A DNA stretch of 45,795 bases from an uncultured Bacteroidales bacterium. Lineage in GTDB: Bacteria > Bacteroidota > Bacteroidia > Bacteroidales > UBA932. Positions 24,484-31,897 of the stretch are shown in pieces. The notes beneath the pieces were generated by a model that did not search any database, was not told the DNA's origin, and was given only the letters and a program-made list of their open reading frames with translations. The translations under genes and the position numbers were made by a program. The stretch lies in NCBI GenBank assembly GCA_947305645.1, contig CAMZEC010000011.1, positions 1 through 45,795 on the forward strand, written 5' to 3'. Within the stretch, counting starts at the first letter, position 1. Each line of letters begins with the position of its first letter.

Positions 24484-25616
24484 TACTTACTTTCGTCTTC
24501 TACGTCTTTTTTACTGAGGCCTCCTTTATCCATCTTACGCCAGGCATATACTATATATGCAAGGACGAAAGGAATGAGGAGTGATACCCAGGACATCACT
24601 TTAAGTGTGAAGTAACTGGAACAACTGTTTGATATGGTCAGCGAACTTTGCAGGTCGGTACAGGAAGGATAGTAAGCCGTCCCGTTAAAACCGGCCAGGA
24701 AAAACACCGACATGACTACCAAAACTGTACCGGGCCCTGCGAACCATATACCTTTGCGGGACTTGGTGAGGGCGCCTTTCCAGATGCCAAGCAGCACCAG
24801 TGCCACGCCGGCAATCAGCATCGCCAGCACGATGGGCATCTGCAGCAGGTTATGCAGGTACTTGAATCGCTCCATGCCAATCACGCCGTCGGCATCTACG
24901 GTATATCCGGGACGAACCAGCAGGATAATCAGCCAGGGCAGGAAGAAGAACAGGAACGGCCAGGTCGCCATCTTCACAGAGCGGCGCATCTGGGCCTGAA
25001 CCTCATCATCGTCTACATTGTTCAAGAGATAAAGGGAACCCAGTATTGCAGTCAGCATAATAAGCGTACATCCCAGAAGAACGGCGTGGTACTGTCCGAG
25101 GGCCTCGAGCCCGTGCCAGCCGTTGCCCCATGTGCTGATGACAGGAGAGGACGCGTCGGCGATAGCTGCTTTGTTTACCGTAAAGTCGGAGCCCGTGAAA
25201 AAGGTGCCTACCGCAGTGCCCACAAGGAATGGCGCAAGCACACCGTTGGCCATCAGTGCGATGCTGAAGGTCTTGCTGCCGAGCAGGTTTTCCTTTTTGT
25301 TGAAAAATTCATAAGATACAGCCTGGAAAACAAAGCTGATAAGCAAGAGTATCCAGACCCAATACGCGCCGCCGAAACTTGTGCTGTAGAACAATGGGAA
25401 TGATGCAAAGAAAGCGCCACCGAACGTAACAAGTGTCGTGAAGGTAAGCTCCCATTTACGACCGGTTGAATTGAGAATCATACTCCGGCGCTGCTCGTCC
25501 AGGGCACGGTTTCCAAGATGGAGATTGCCGCCCTGCACAAACATCAGGAATACAAGAAGACCGCCCAGAAGGGAAACCAGGCACCACCAATAATTCTGTA
25601 GGAATTCGTAACTCAT
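24480..25616 (-). CDS. cydB: Cytochrome bd ubiquinol oxidase subunit II
   Basis: The 378-residue protein has about nine membrane segments and no heme ligands of its own. It pairs with CydA. The N-terminal QNYWWCLVSLLGGLLVFLMFVQGG and the RKWELTFTTLVTFGGAFFASFPLFYSTSF region (written here only as family landmarks near residues 52-80) are typical. It starts 3 bp after cydA and is the last gene of the unit. Confidence 0.95.
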   Translation of the reverse strand: MSYEFLQNYWWCLVSLLGGLLVFLMFVQGGNLHLGNRALDEQRRSMILNSTGRKWELTFTTLVTFGGAFFASFPLFYSTSFGGAYWVWILLLISFVFQAVSYEFFNKKENLLGSKTFSIALMANGVLAPFLVGTAVGTFFTGSDFTVNKAAIADASSPVISTWGNGWHGLEALGQYHAVLLGCTLIMLTAILGSLYLLNNVDDDEVQAQMRRSVKMATWPFLFFFLPWLIILLVRPGYTVDADGVIGMERFKYLHNLLQMPIVLAMLIAGVALVLLGIWKGALTKSRKGIWFAGPGTVLVVMSVFFLAGFNGTAYYPSCTDLQSSLTISNSCSSYFTLKVMSWVSLLIPFVLAYIVYAWRKMDKGGLSKKDVEDESKY

Positions 25617-25619
25617 AGC

Positions 25620-27113
25620 CTATTCGTTTTTAAGGTCTGCGGCGGGGCCTTTTCGTATTGCTCCCAACATAATACGTATCTCTATCGCGAGGAAGAGCGC
25701 AAAGACAGCAAGGAAGATAAAGAAGGTGGTTTGCACCGCAGCTGCGCTCAGGCTTGAAATGGCAACATTCACGGGCAGCAGTCCCTGGATTGTCCAAGGC
25801 TGGCGCCCGACTTCCGCCACTATCCATCCGCATTGTCCTGTAAGATAGGCTAGCGGTATGCATATAATCGCGATAGGGAACAGCCACTTCCATGTAGCCA
25901 GTTTGTCTTTCCATGCAGCAATGACGCTGAGCAGTAGTACCAGCGCTATCAGCATACCCAGGCCTATCATAAAGCGGAAAGCCCAGAACACTATACCCAC
26001 GGGCGGAACTACGTCTTCCGGCTTCTCCAAGTGCCCGTAGCCCATATATTGCGCGTTGTCCAGTAGTACATATTTTGCTGCAGCGGCGGTCATGGGATCG
26101 ACGTCGCGCAGCTCCCTGTATGCGGCAAGGGCATCGAGTGCTTCACGCCCGCAGGCCATCTTTTCGGCGACCGAAGGGATGTAGTTGCCGTCGTTGTCGG
26201 TGTATCCATTCAGAATGTCGTTGATGCCAGGCACGAAGCCGTTGAAGTCGTGCGTGGCGAGGAAAGACAACATCTTGGGCACCTTTATGCCAGGGACTAT
26301 TGTGAATGCTGCGCCTCTTCCACCGTCGCGCAGGCCTTCAGCAGCTGCCAGCTTCATGGGCTGGAACTCGGCGGCATGCACACCTGAAGAGTCGCCGGAC
26401 AGCATCACGGCACCGCTTCCTATCAGGCCGACAAGGCCGCCAACCAAAATGCTCTTCCTGGCGAACTCCGTGTGTCTGCCCTTGAGCAGATACCAGGCGC
26501 TCACTCCGACGACGAATATGCCTCCTGTCACCCATCCGCTCGTTACTGCATGGCAGAACTTGCTGACGGCCACCGGATTGGAGACCACCTCCCAGAATGC
26601 GGAGACGGACGCCATCTCGCTGCGGACGGTATCGGGATTGAAGGTCGTACCGACGGGGTTCTGCATCCAGCCGTTGGCTACCAGAATCCAATAAGCCGAT
26701 ATTGTAGCGCCTATGCCGGTGAGCCAGGTAGAGGCCAGATGGAACTTCTTGCCCACTTTGTTCCATCCGAAGAACATTACGGCAAAGAATGTTGCTTCCA
26801 TGAAAAAGGCGAGTATGCCTTCTATGGCCAGGGGCGCTCCGAACATGTCGCCCACAAACCATGAATAATTGCTCCAGTTCGTTCCGAACTCGAACTCCAG
26901 GATGATGCCGGTGGCTATGCCAACAGCGAAGTTAACGGCAAACAGTTTCATCCAGAACTGAGCCGTCTTCTTCCAGAACTCGTCTTTCTTGACGACATAA
27001 AGGGTCTCCATCACTCCCATCACCATGGCGAGACCGAGTGTAAGCGGTACGAACAGCCAGTGGTAGGCTGCTGTCATGGCAAACTGGATCCGTGACCAGA
27101 ATACAACATCCAT
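25620..27113 (-). CDS. cydA: Cytochrome bd ubiquinol oxidase subunit I
   Basis: The 497-residue heme-bearing subunit of the bd oxidase reduces oxygen at low concentration and conserves energy without proton pumping. The N-terminal FAMTAAYHWLFVPLTLG contains a heme-ligating His at residue 18. FCHAVTSGW holds the heme b558 His, and RFMIGLGM the axial Met. GRQPWTIQGLLP follows the quinol loop, which is short, so the enzyme is of the S type. Such oxidases let gut Bacteroidales respire nanomolar oxygen. Downstream of DUF4492, upstream of cydB. Confidence 0.96.
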   Translation of the reverse strand: MDVVFWSRIQFAMTAAYHWLFVPLTLGLAMVMGVMETLYVVKKDEFWKKTAQFWMKLFAVNFAVGIATGIILEFEFGTNWSNYSWFVGDMFGAPLAIEGILAFFMEATFFAVMFFGWNKVGKKFHLASTWLTGIGATISAYWILVANGWMQNPVGTTFNPDTVRSEMASVSAFWEVVSNPVAVSKFCHAVTSGWVTGGIFVVGVSAWYLLKGRHTEFARKSILVGGLVGLIGSGAVMLSGDSSGVHAAEFQPMKLAAAEGLRDGGRGAAFTIVPGIKVPKMLSFLATHDFNGFVPGINDILNGYTDNDGNYIPSVAEKMACGREALDALAAYRELRDVDPMTAAAAKYVLLDNAQYMGYGHLEKPEDVVPPVGIVFWAFRFMIGLGMLIALVLLLSVIAAWKDKLATWKWLFPIAIICIPLAYLTGQCGWIVAEVGRQPWTIQGLLPVNVAISSLSAAAVQTTFFIFLAVFALFLAIEIRIMLGAIRKGPAADLKNE

Positions 27114-27116
27114 AAG

Positions 27117-27356
27117 CTAGTAGTTTAGTGTATTGTTAACGGGTTTTTCGGTAAGCCTTTCACCCACCTGCTCACTCTTCTGCTCATCAGTCATTCCCGC
27201 CATAACTGGGCGGAAAAAGAATACCCTCAGAATGGCGAAGAGAATGAACAGTTTCAGTATAATCAGCCATATCAACGGCCGCCCCCAAGTCATACTCTTG
27301 AAGCCGTCACGGTAAAACGACCATATGGAAGAAAATATGGCGGATGGTTTTTTCAT
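27117..27356 (-). CDS. DUF4492 small membrane protein of the bd oxidase cluster
   Basis: The 79-residue protein has one membrane helix (LIWLIILKLFILFAILRVFF, about 29-48), a basic N-terminus and a polar C-terminal tail. It matches the DUF4492 proteins that precede cydA in Bacteroidota. A role as an assembly factor or accessory subunit, like CydX in proteobacteria, is an inference from position and shape. It sits 3 bp before cydA and behind its own promoter. Confidence 0.8.
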   Translation of the reverse strand: MKKPSAIFSSIWSFYRDGFKSMTWGRPLIWLIILKLFILFAILRVFFFRPVMAGMTDEQKSEQVGERLTEKPVNNTLNY

Positions 27357-27373
27357 TATGAGGCCTGTATCGA

Positions 27374-27381
27374 CAAAGATA
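27374..27381 (-). promoter_or_regulatory. -7 element of the DUF4492-cydAB operon
   Basis: TATCTTTG on the minus strand ends 17 nt before the DUF4492 ATG at 27356. No other promoter-like site lies before cydA or cydB, so the three genes form one unit. Confidence 0.6.
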
Positions 27382-27414
27382 TAAAATAACTCTTAATTAT
27401 CCACAAGCGGCTTT

Positions 27415-27446
27415 CTTGCAAATGACGCAAATTCTTATTTACTTTG
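27415..27446 (+). promoter_or_regulatory. Likely tmRNA promoter
   Basis: CTTG (27415-27418), 20 nt, then TTACTTTG (27439-27446) is an imperfect copy of the TTTG / TAnnTTTG pair. It ends 16 nt before the tmRNA 5' end. Confidence 0.4.
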
Positions 27447-27462
27447 CCACCACATTCCAATT

Positions 27463-27858
27463 GGGGCTGTTCTGGTTTTGACAGCATCGATCACGGAAGG
27501 TAAGCACGTCGGGCGTGGACCGTTGGCCCGTTAATCCCAGCAGTCGAACAATTAGTAGGCAACTACAACTTCGCATACGCTTGCTAATCTCCAAGAGATT
27601 GAGCATTAATCAGAGCCGCCAAGGCTGCGGCACTGACGTATATCCCTCCGGCTTTACGCCGCTTATGTCCGGACCCAGGGGTATCATTCAAAGCGGATGC
27701 GCGGGGCCGCCGCCTCCAAGTCCCGCTAAGCTTTAGAGGATAAGTTGCGGACCAGGGCGTCTTCCCTCATTCCGCCGCCGACAACCAAAGGAAGAATAAG
27801 CGTGTAGAAAGCTTTTCGGGGCTTTGTTTGGACGCGGGTTCGACTCCCGCCAGCTCCA
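27463..27858 (+). ncRNA. ssrA: Transfer-messenger RNA
   Basis: GGGGCTG at the 5' end pairs with CAGCTCC at the 3' end to form the tRNA-like acceptor. The T-arm GCGGGTTCGACTCCCGC is intact. The one-piece RNA rescues stalled ribosomes with SmpB. The tag frame after TTAGTA reads Gly-Asn-Tyr-Asn-Phe-Ala-Tyr-Ala-Cys and stops at TAA (27575-27577). CCA is not encoded, since CGA follows the discriminator A. The last six bases of the gene form part of a perfect 22-bp hairpin with downstream DNA (27853-27900). Confidence 0.93.
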
Positions 27859-27900
27859 CGAATAAACGCTCAGCAACCGCTGAGCGTTTATTCGTGGAGC
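27853..27900 (+). terminator. Perfect 22-bp inverted repeat at the tmRNA 3' end
   Basis: GCTCCACGAATAAACGCT-CAGC (27853-27874) and its exact complement (27879-27900) enclose an AACC loop. It probably acts as terminator or processing signal, although no long T-run follows (only GTTTATTC inside the stem). The left arm includes the tmRNA acceptor bases GCTCCA. Confidence 0.6.
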
Positions 27901-28210
27901 CTGCGCTACGCGCAGCTCCTATTATCCCCCTGCACCCCCAGGGGACAAGGGGAAGGTTCCCCTTGCGCTGCTCCTCCGTAGCAGCTAACCCCTCTGTCGC
28001 TTTGCTCCGGAGCCGTGCAAGAGTGGCTCCAGGCGTTGTTCATCCGCAGCCCCGAAGGGGCGAGAATGGATGCAGCCGGAGGCACTCCTGCCGGCGTAGT
28101 GCGACCGACTGCCTCAAATCTTGTTGTTTTGCGGCAGTTTGCTGTGTTTCTGGTTCATTTTGCCTCAAATCGACCTGTTTTGCGGCAGTCGGCCGAACAG
28201 GAACCACCCG
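27901..28210. repeat. Gene-free stretch packed with hairpins and repeats
   Basis: No credible coding frame lies between tmRNA and the phosphatase gene. Visible hairpins are CTGCGC/GCGCAG (27901-27915), CCCCTG/CAGGGG (27927-27944), CAAGGGGAA/TTCCCCTTG (27946-27965), GCTGCT/AGCAGC (27967-27985), the palindrome GCTCCGGAGC near 28005, GGAGCC/GGCTCC, and GCCCC/GGGGC near 28050. Two 29-nt direct repeats follow at 28110 and 28161. It looks like a nest of small palindromic repeats. No integrase or transposase is nearby. Confidence 0.55.
28110..28189. repeat. Two 29-nt direct repeats with internal dyad
   Basis: TGCCTCAAATC, 6 nt, TTTTGCGGCAGT occurs at 28110-28138 and again at 28161-28189, 51 bp apart. 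Only the central six bases differ (TTGTTG and GACCTG). Each unit can fold, TGCC-n-CAAA pairing with TTTG-n-GGCA. The 22-bp spacer between them is unique. Confidence 0.75.
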
Positions 28211-29503
28211 TTACTTGATCTCCGGGTGGGCGGCGCGCATGGAGTCATACCAGGAGAGGAAGTCGTTCCAGCGGTAGTAGGGGCCCTTGACGGCCTTCAG
28301 CTGGGGGATAGTGCATTCTTCCTCGTTCAGAAGGACTTTGAAGAGGATGTCGTTCCTTGAGTTCCTGTAGAAAACGAACATCAAGGTTGCGGCCATGGGC
28401 ACGTTGTAGTTCTGGAACCAGTATTTGACATCCTCCGGCTTGCTGACCGCCGTGCCCCAGCCATTGAGGTTGAGAAGGGCGGCAAGCGCTTCCAGAATGT
28501 AGTCGTGACCGAAACGCAGGTCTGCCGCTTTCTCAGGATCTTTGAATGCTGCGTCCGCTTTCTGAATTATGTCTTCGAGCAGAGGAATCTGACTGTAGCG
28601 GGCGGTCGCTTCATAAAGATATGACTCATAATTCTCCGCTTCCCAGAAGCCCACACGCTGTTCATCTGTGAAAAGATCGTCGAAAAGAGGGCGGTCTTCG
28701 TAGTTATGATATCCGCAGTAAAGTTGCCAGAGCTCGAACGGAAAACGCTCGCCGTATTTGACATTCTTGATGAAGGATGTGTCTGTGAACAGCTTGTTCA
28801 GCAGCTCGCTCTCGCGTGCCGTACGCGCGCGGAAACTCTCTGCGCTTTCAAGGGCGGGAGCGTCATCCTCTCCTTTGAAGTGACGTACAAGGGCATCGGG
28901 GGCGCTGGGCGGGGCTGCCACGGTCATGCAGACATGGTTGGAGCCATGAGTTATGTCCAGCTTGGGATTTCGACTCTTGAGGCCTAATGAGAAAGCGCTC
29001 ATACTGACGATACTGCGCTGGGCGGTAGAGGATATTGCGTTAACCTTCCTGCTGCCTTTGAACACCGAAGGGAACTCTTTGGCTGCGAATTCGCCTATCT
29101 TCTTGTGCTGCTCAAAGCCAAGGGGCACAAGGTCTCCGGTATTGATCCAGGGCTCCATGTAGAAAGACTCGTATTTATTGCGCAACTCTTTTCCGTAAGG
29201 AGTTAGCACGCCAAGCTCGTTGGCCTTGTCCAGCACGTCATGAATAATAGTGTAAGTCTTTGAACTGGATGAGTAACGGGACCCGTGACGTGCATAATGG
29301 CTGATATAGAATGCTTTATAGCCGGCCGGGGCCTTGCTCAGGGGCTTCAGCCCGTCGAAGCGGAAGGGCCCTTCCATACCGTTGGACTTGCGCACGTCCG
29401 CCTTCACTTTATCCAGCACATCATACTGCTGGGCAAAAGAGATACTGAAAGCGACGAAAAACAGTGTAATTGATACGAGAAACTTCTTCATGTTATAGTT
29501 CAT
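28211..29503 (-). CDS. Secreted histidine-type phosphatase (branch 2)
   Basis: The 430-residue protein has a signal peptide (cleavage near FAQ, residue about 25) and the ARHGSRY signature (R72, nucleophile H73, R76). The proton donor is probably in FGHDYILEALAAL, where the family has HAE or HD. This is the histidine acid phosphatase/MINPP group, which in Bacteroides includes phytate-degrading enzymes; phytate is a possible but unproven substrate. The start ATG overlaps the holA stop (ATGA); a second ATG at 29491 gives a slightly shorter signal peptide. It is the last gene of a nine-gene operon. Confidence 0.85.
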   Translation of the reverse strand: MNYNMKKFLVSITLFFVAFSISFAQQYDVLDKVKADVRKSNGMEGPFRFDGLKPLSKAPAGYKAFYISHYARHGSRYSSSSKTYTIIHDVLDKANELGVLTPYGKELRNKYESFYMEPWINTGDLVPLGFEQHKKIGEFAAKEFPSVFKGSRKVNAISSTAQRSIVSMSAFSLGLKSRNPKLDITHGSNHVCMTVAAPPSAPDALVRHFKGEDDAPALESAESFRARTARESELLNKLFTDTSFIKNVKYGERFPFELWQLYCGYHNYEDRPLFDDLFTDEQRVGFWEAENYESYLYEATARYSQIPLLEDIIQKADAAFKDPEKAADLRFGHDYILEALAALLNLNGWGTAVSKPEDVKYWFQNYNVPMAATLMFVFYRNSRNDILFKVLLNEEECTIPQLKAVKGPYYRWNDFLSWYDSMRAAHPEIK

Positions 29504-30543
29504 GCATTAAGAATCTTGGCGACCAGTTCCACCAGCAGTTGGTCGGGGGTGGCTGCACCGCCGTCGCCGCCTTTGCCGAGGTAGTCGTATTCGCACAAAA
29601 GGGACATAACAGCCATGGCTCGTGGCAGGGGATAGTTGCGCACTGCTGTATCGTATTCCCGGTAGAAATAGGGATTGACGCCGGAGAGGGCAGCGGCTTT
29701 ATCTTCGGCAGAAGGAGTGCCGCCGCGCTGCAGCAGGGCACCGTATTTCAGAATACGGTAGAAGTGCATATACAATGCACTCACCGCCTGAGGCATGGCG
29801 AACTTGGCAGCCGTTCCAAGGTGGGCGGCTATCTTCAGTGCCTTGGGAGCATTCCTGAATGAAAGCTCTTTCGTTAACTCGAAAATGCTGAACTGCCGGG
29901 AGATACCAACGTTCTTCTCAATATCTGCTACAGTTACGGAACGGGCGCCCTCGGGCAGATTTTTCAGTAATTTATCGGTCTCTACTGCAATGGTGGAGAG
30001 CTCGGTTCCGACCGACTCCGCCAATAAAGAAGCCGCCTCCGGTTCGATTTGCAGGCCGCGTTTGCGGTAGTAGCCGGAAATCCATCCGGGTACCTCATAA
30101 TCGCGTAACGCCGGACTTTCAAGCACCACTCCAATCTTCTGCACGCCCTTGTAAAGGGCTTTACGCTTGTCGACAGTGGCCTTGTGAAGCAGAAGCACCA
30201 GAACCGTGGAATCTAGAGGTTCGTTGCAATATATTGCAATATCCTCGAGACTCTTCATCATCTGCGCCTCCTTCACTACCACCAGCTGGCGGTCGGCCAT
30301 CATGGGGAAGCGGCGGGCGGCAGTAACCACCTGCTCTGCGGTGACGTCGGCTCCATAGCAGACGGTTTCGTTGAAATCTTTCCCGAACTCGTCTACGCAG
30401 TTGTCTATTATGGCCTGGCAGACGAGGTCGGGATAATAAGGTTCATCGCCCATCAGTATATAGACGGGCTTGAAGACACCGTTGCGGGCATCTTCAATCA
30501 GCTCGCGGCTGATAGCGGCTATGTCTTCTTTCTGCCGCGCCAT
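29500..30543 (-). CDS. holA: DNA polymerase III subunit delta
   Basis: The 347-residue clamp-loader subunit opens the sliding clamp. Landmarks are the N-terminal KPVYILMGDEPYYPD, RFPMMADRQLVVVKEAQ and a C-terminal helical collar domain with the FELTKELSFRN region. It is not an ATPase, so no Walker motifs are expected. It starts 3 bp after adk and overlaps the phosphatase gene by 4 bp. Confidence 0.9.
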   Translation of the reverse strand: MARQKEDIAAISRELIEDARNGVFKPVYILMGDEPYYPDLVCQAIIDNCVDEFGKDFNETVCYGADVTAEQVVTAARRFPMMADRQLVVVKEAQMMKSLEDIAIYCNEPLDSTVLVLLLHKATVDKRKALYKGVQKIGVVLESPALRDYEVPGWISGYYRKRGLQIEPEAASLLAESVGTELSTIAVETDKLLKNLPEGARSVTVADIEKNVGISRQFSIFELTKELSFRNAPKALKIAAHLGTAAKFAMPQAVSALYMHFYRILKYGALLQRGGTPSAEDKAAALSGVNPYFYREYDTAVRNYPLPRAMAVMSLLCEYDYLGKGGDGGAATPDQLLVELVAKILNA

Positions 30544-30546
30544 CGC

Positions 30547-31125
30547 TTACCAGATGGTATCTACGAGGGCCAGAACACGGTCGCGGTTCTGCTCGATGGT
30601 GCCGGGATAGCCGTTGACCTCGTGATACTTGCCGGCGTTGCGGTAATACTCCTTAAGAGGCTCGGTCTGGGCATGATAGGTCTCTATACGATGGGCGATT
30701 ACTTCGGGAGAAGCATCGTCCGCCCGGCCTTCGATCTTTGCCCTGCCGGCGATTCTCTCATAAACGAGGGAGTCGGGAATCATGATGGAAATCACGCCGT
30801 CAACCTTCTCGCCGCGCTTCGCCAGAATGGCATCCAGGGCCTCGGCCTGAGGCAGAGTACGGGGGAATCCGTCCAGGAGGAAGCCGTCTACACCCTTAAT
30901 GGTGTTGAATGCATTCTCTATCATTCCTTCCACTACTTCGTCCGGTACCAGGCTGCCGGCAGCTATGAGCTCTTTTGCCTGAATGCCGAGCTCCGAGCCG
31001 GCTGCAATCTCTGCACGAAGCAGCTCGCCGGTGGAGATATGCTTAAGGTTATACTTGGAGGCAATTGCTCCGGCGTGGGTGCCTTTGCCCGCTCCCGGAG
31101 GACCGAATAAAATGTAGTATCTCAT
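30547..31125 (-). CDS. adk: Adenylate kinase
   Basis: The 192-residue enzyme interconverts ATP, AMP and ADP. GPPGAGKGTH (residues about 8-17) is the P-loop, ISTGELLRAE and DGFPRTLPQA bind AMP, and IEGRADDASPEVIAHRI follows a short LID. The length and the lack of four cysteines mark the short, zinc-free type. It overlaps hpt by 4 bp. Confidence 0.96.
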   Translation of the reverse strand: MRYYILFGPPGAGKGTHAGAIASKYNLKHISTGELLRAEIAAGSELGIQAKELIAAGSLVPDEVVEGMIENAFNTIKGVDGFLLDGFPRTLPQAEALDAILAKRGEKVDGVISIMIPDSLVYERIAGRAKIEGRADDASPEVIAHRIETYHAQTEPLKEYYRNAGKYHEVNGYPGTIEQNRDRVLALVDTIW

Positions 31126-31664
31126 TTGTCTAAAACATAAATGTCCTTGAGGTTTCGGCCAAGGCCGTCGTAGTCGAGCCCGTATCCGACAATGAAGTCG
31201 TTGGGTATTTCCATGCCCACATAATCCAGCTTGACGTCCTTGTTATACACGTCGGGCTTGAGCAGCATGGTGCAGATGCGTACTTCAGTAGCTCCGTTGG
31301 CAAGAAGCAACTCCTTGAGAGCCAGGATGGTGTTGCCGGTGTCGACTATGTCTTCGCAGGCGATGACGCGTTTGCCGTTCACGTCCTCGGAGAGACCCTG
31401 AACGGTAAGTACGGTACCGGTTGATTCCGTGCCACGGTATGAACTCAGTTTCACGCTGCCGAGTTCGCAGTTGAACTTGAGTTTGGTGAACAGTTCTCCG
31501 GTGAAGGGGAGCGCCCCGTTAAGGGTGCATACCATTACAGGAACATCTTCACAGCCCTCGAAATCCATGTTTATCTTTTCTGCGATTTCGTCTATCGCAT
31601 CCAGAATCCTGCTGTGGGGAATGAAAGGCTTGAAAGTCTTGTCGTGAAGTATAACTCTATCCAT
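31122..31664 (-). CDS. hpt: Hypoxanthine phosphoribosyltransferase
   Basis: The 180-residue purine salvage enzyme uses PRPP to convert hypoxanthine or guanine to IMP or GMP. The PRPP-binding motif is ACEDIVDTGNTI. LKPDVYNKDVKLDYVG and the C-terminal YGLDYDGLGRNL are the purine-binding parts. The ATG at 31664 gives MDRVILHDKTFKPF; the frame is open upstream into acpP, but that start would read through the ACP gene. One base separates it from acpP. Confidence 0.95.
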   Translation of the reverse strand: MDRVILHDKTFKPFIPHSRILDAIDEIAEKINMDFEGCEDVPVMVCTLNGALPFTGELFTKLKFNCELGSVKLSSYRGTESTGTVLTVQGLSEDVNGKRVIACEDIVDTGNTILALKELLLANGATEVRICTMLLKPDVYNKDVKLDYVGMEIPNDFIVGYGLDYDGLGRNLKDIYVLDK

Positions 31665-31665
31665 A

Positions 31666-31896
31666 TCAGACTGTTTTTTGTTTGTCCAAAAATGTAACAA
31701 CATCTGCGACGGTTCTGAAGCCGGCCAGTTCCTGGTCCGGAATCACGATGCCGTAATCATCTTCTACACGCATAAGAAGCTGCAGAATGTCAAGGGAATC
31801 GGCGCCCAGATCCTTCTTGATGTCGGACTCCGGTGTGATGGTCTCCGGATCGCGCCTAAGCTGTTTTGCCAGAATCTTTTTTACTTCTTCAAACAT
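31666..31896 (-). CDS. acpP: Acyl carrier protein
   Basis: The 76-residue acidic helical protein has the phosphopantetheine site DSLD (S34). The second helix reads ILQLLMRVEDDYGIVIPD, diverged from the ELVMALEEEFG pattern of main fatty-acid-synthesis ACPs. It could be the general ACP or one dedicated to PlsX/Fak traffic. It lies one base after plsX, the acyl-phosphate:ACP transacylase, which supports a role in phospholipid entry. Confidence 0.9.
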   Translation of the reverse strand: MFEEVKKILAKQLRRDPETITPESDIKKDLGADSLDILQLLMRVEDDYGIVIPDQELAGFRTVADVVTFLDKQKTV

Positions 31897-31897
31897 G

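Noticed and set aside
28110..28189. CRISPR array
   Set aside because: Only two units, the variable bases are inside the repeat and not between repeats, the spacer is 22 bp and no cas genes are present.
27828..28277. A 149-codon frame from the tmRNA 3' end into the phosphatase gene
   Set aside because: It crosses the tmRNA end, the hairpin comb and the antisense of the phosphatase; the product is Arg/Ser/Cys-rich with no domain.
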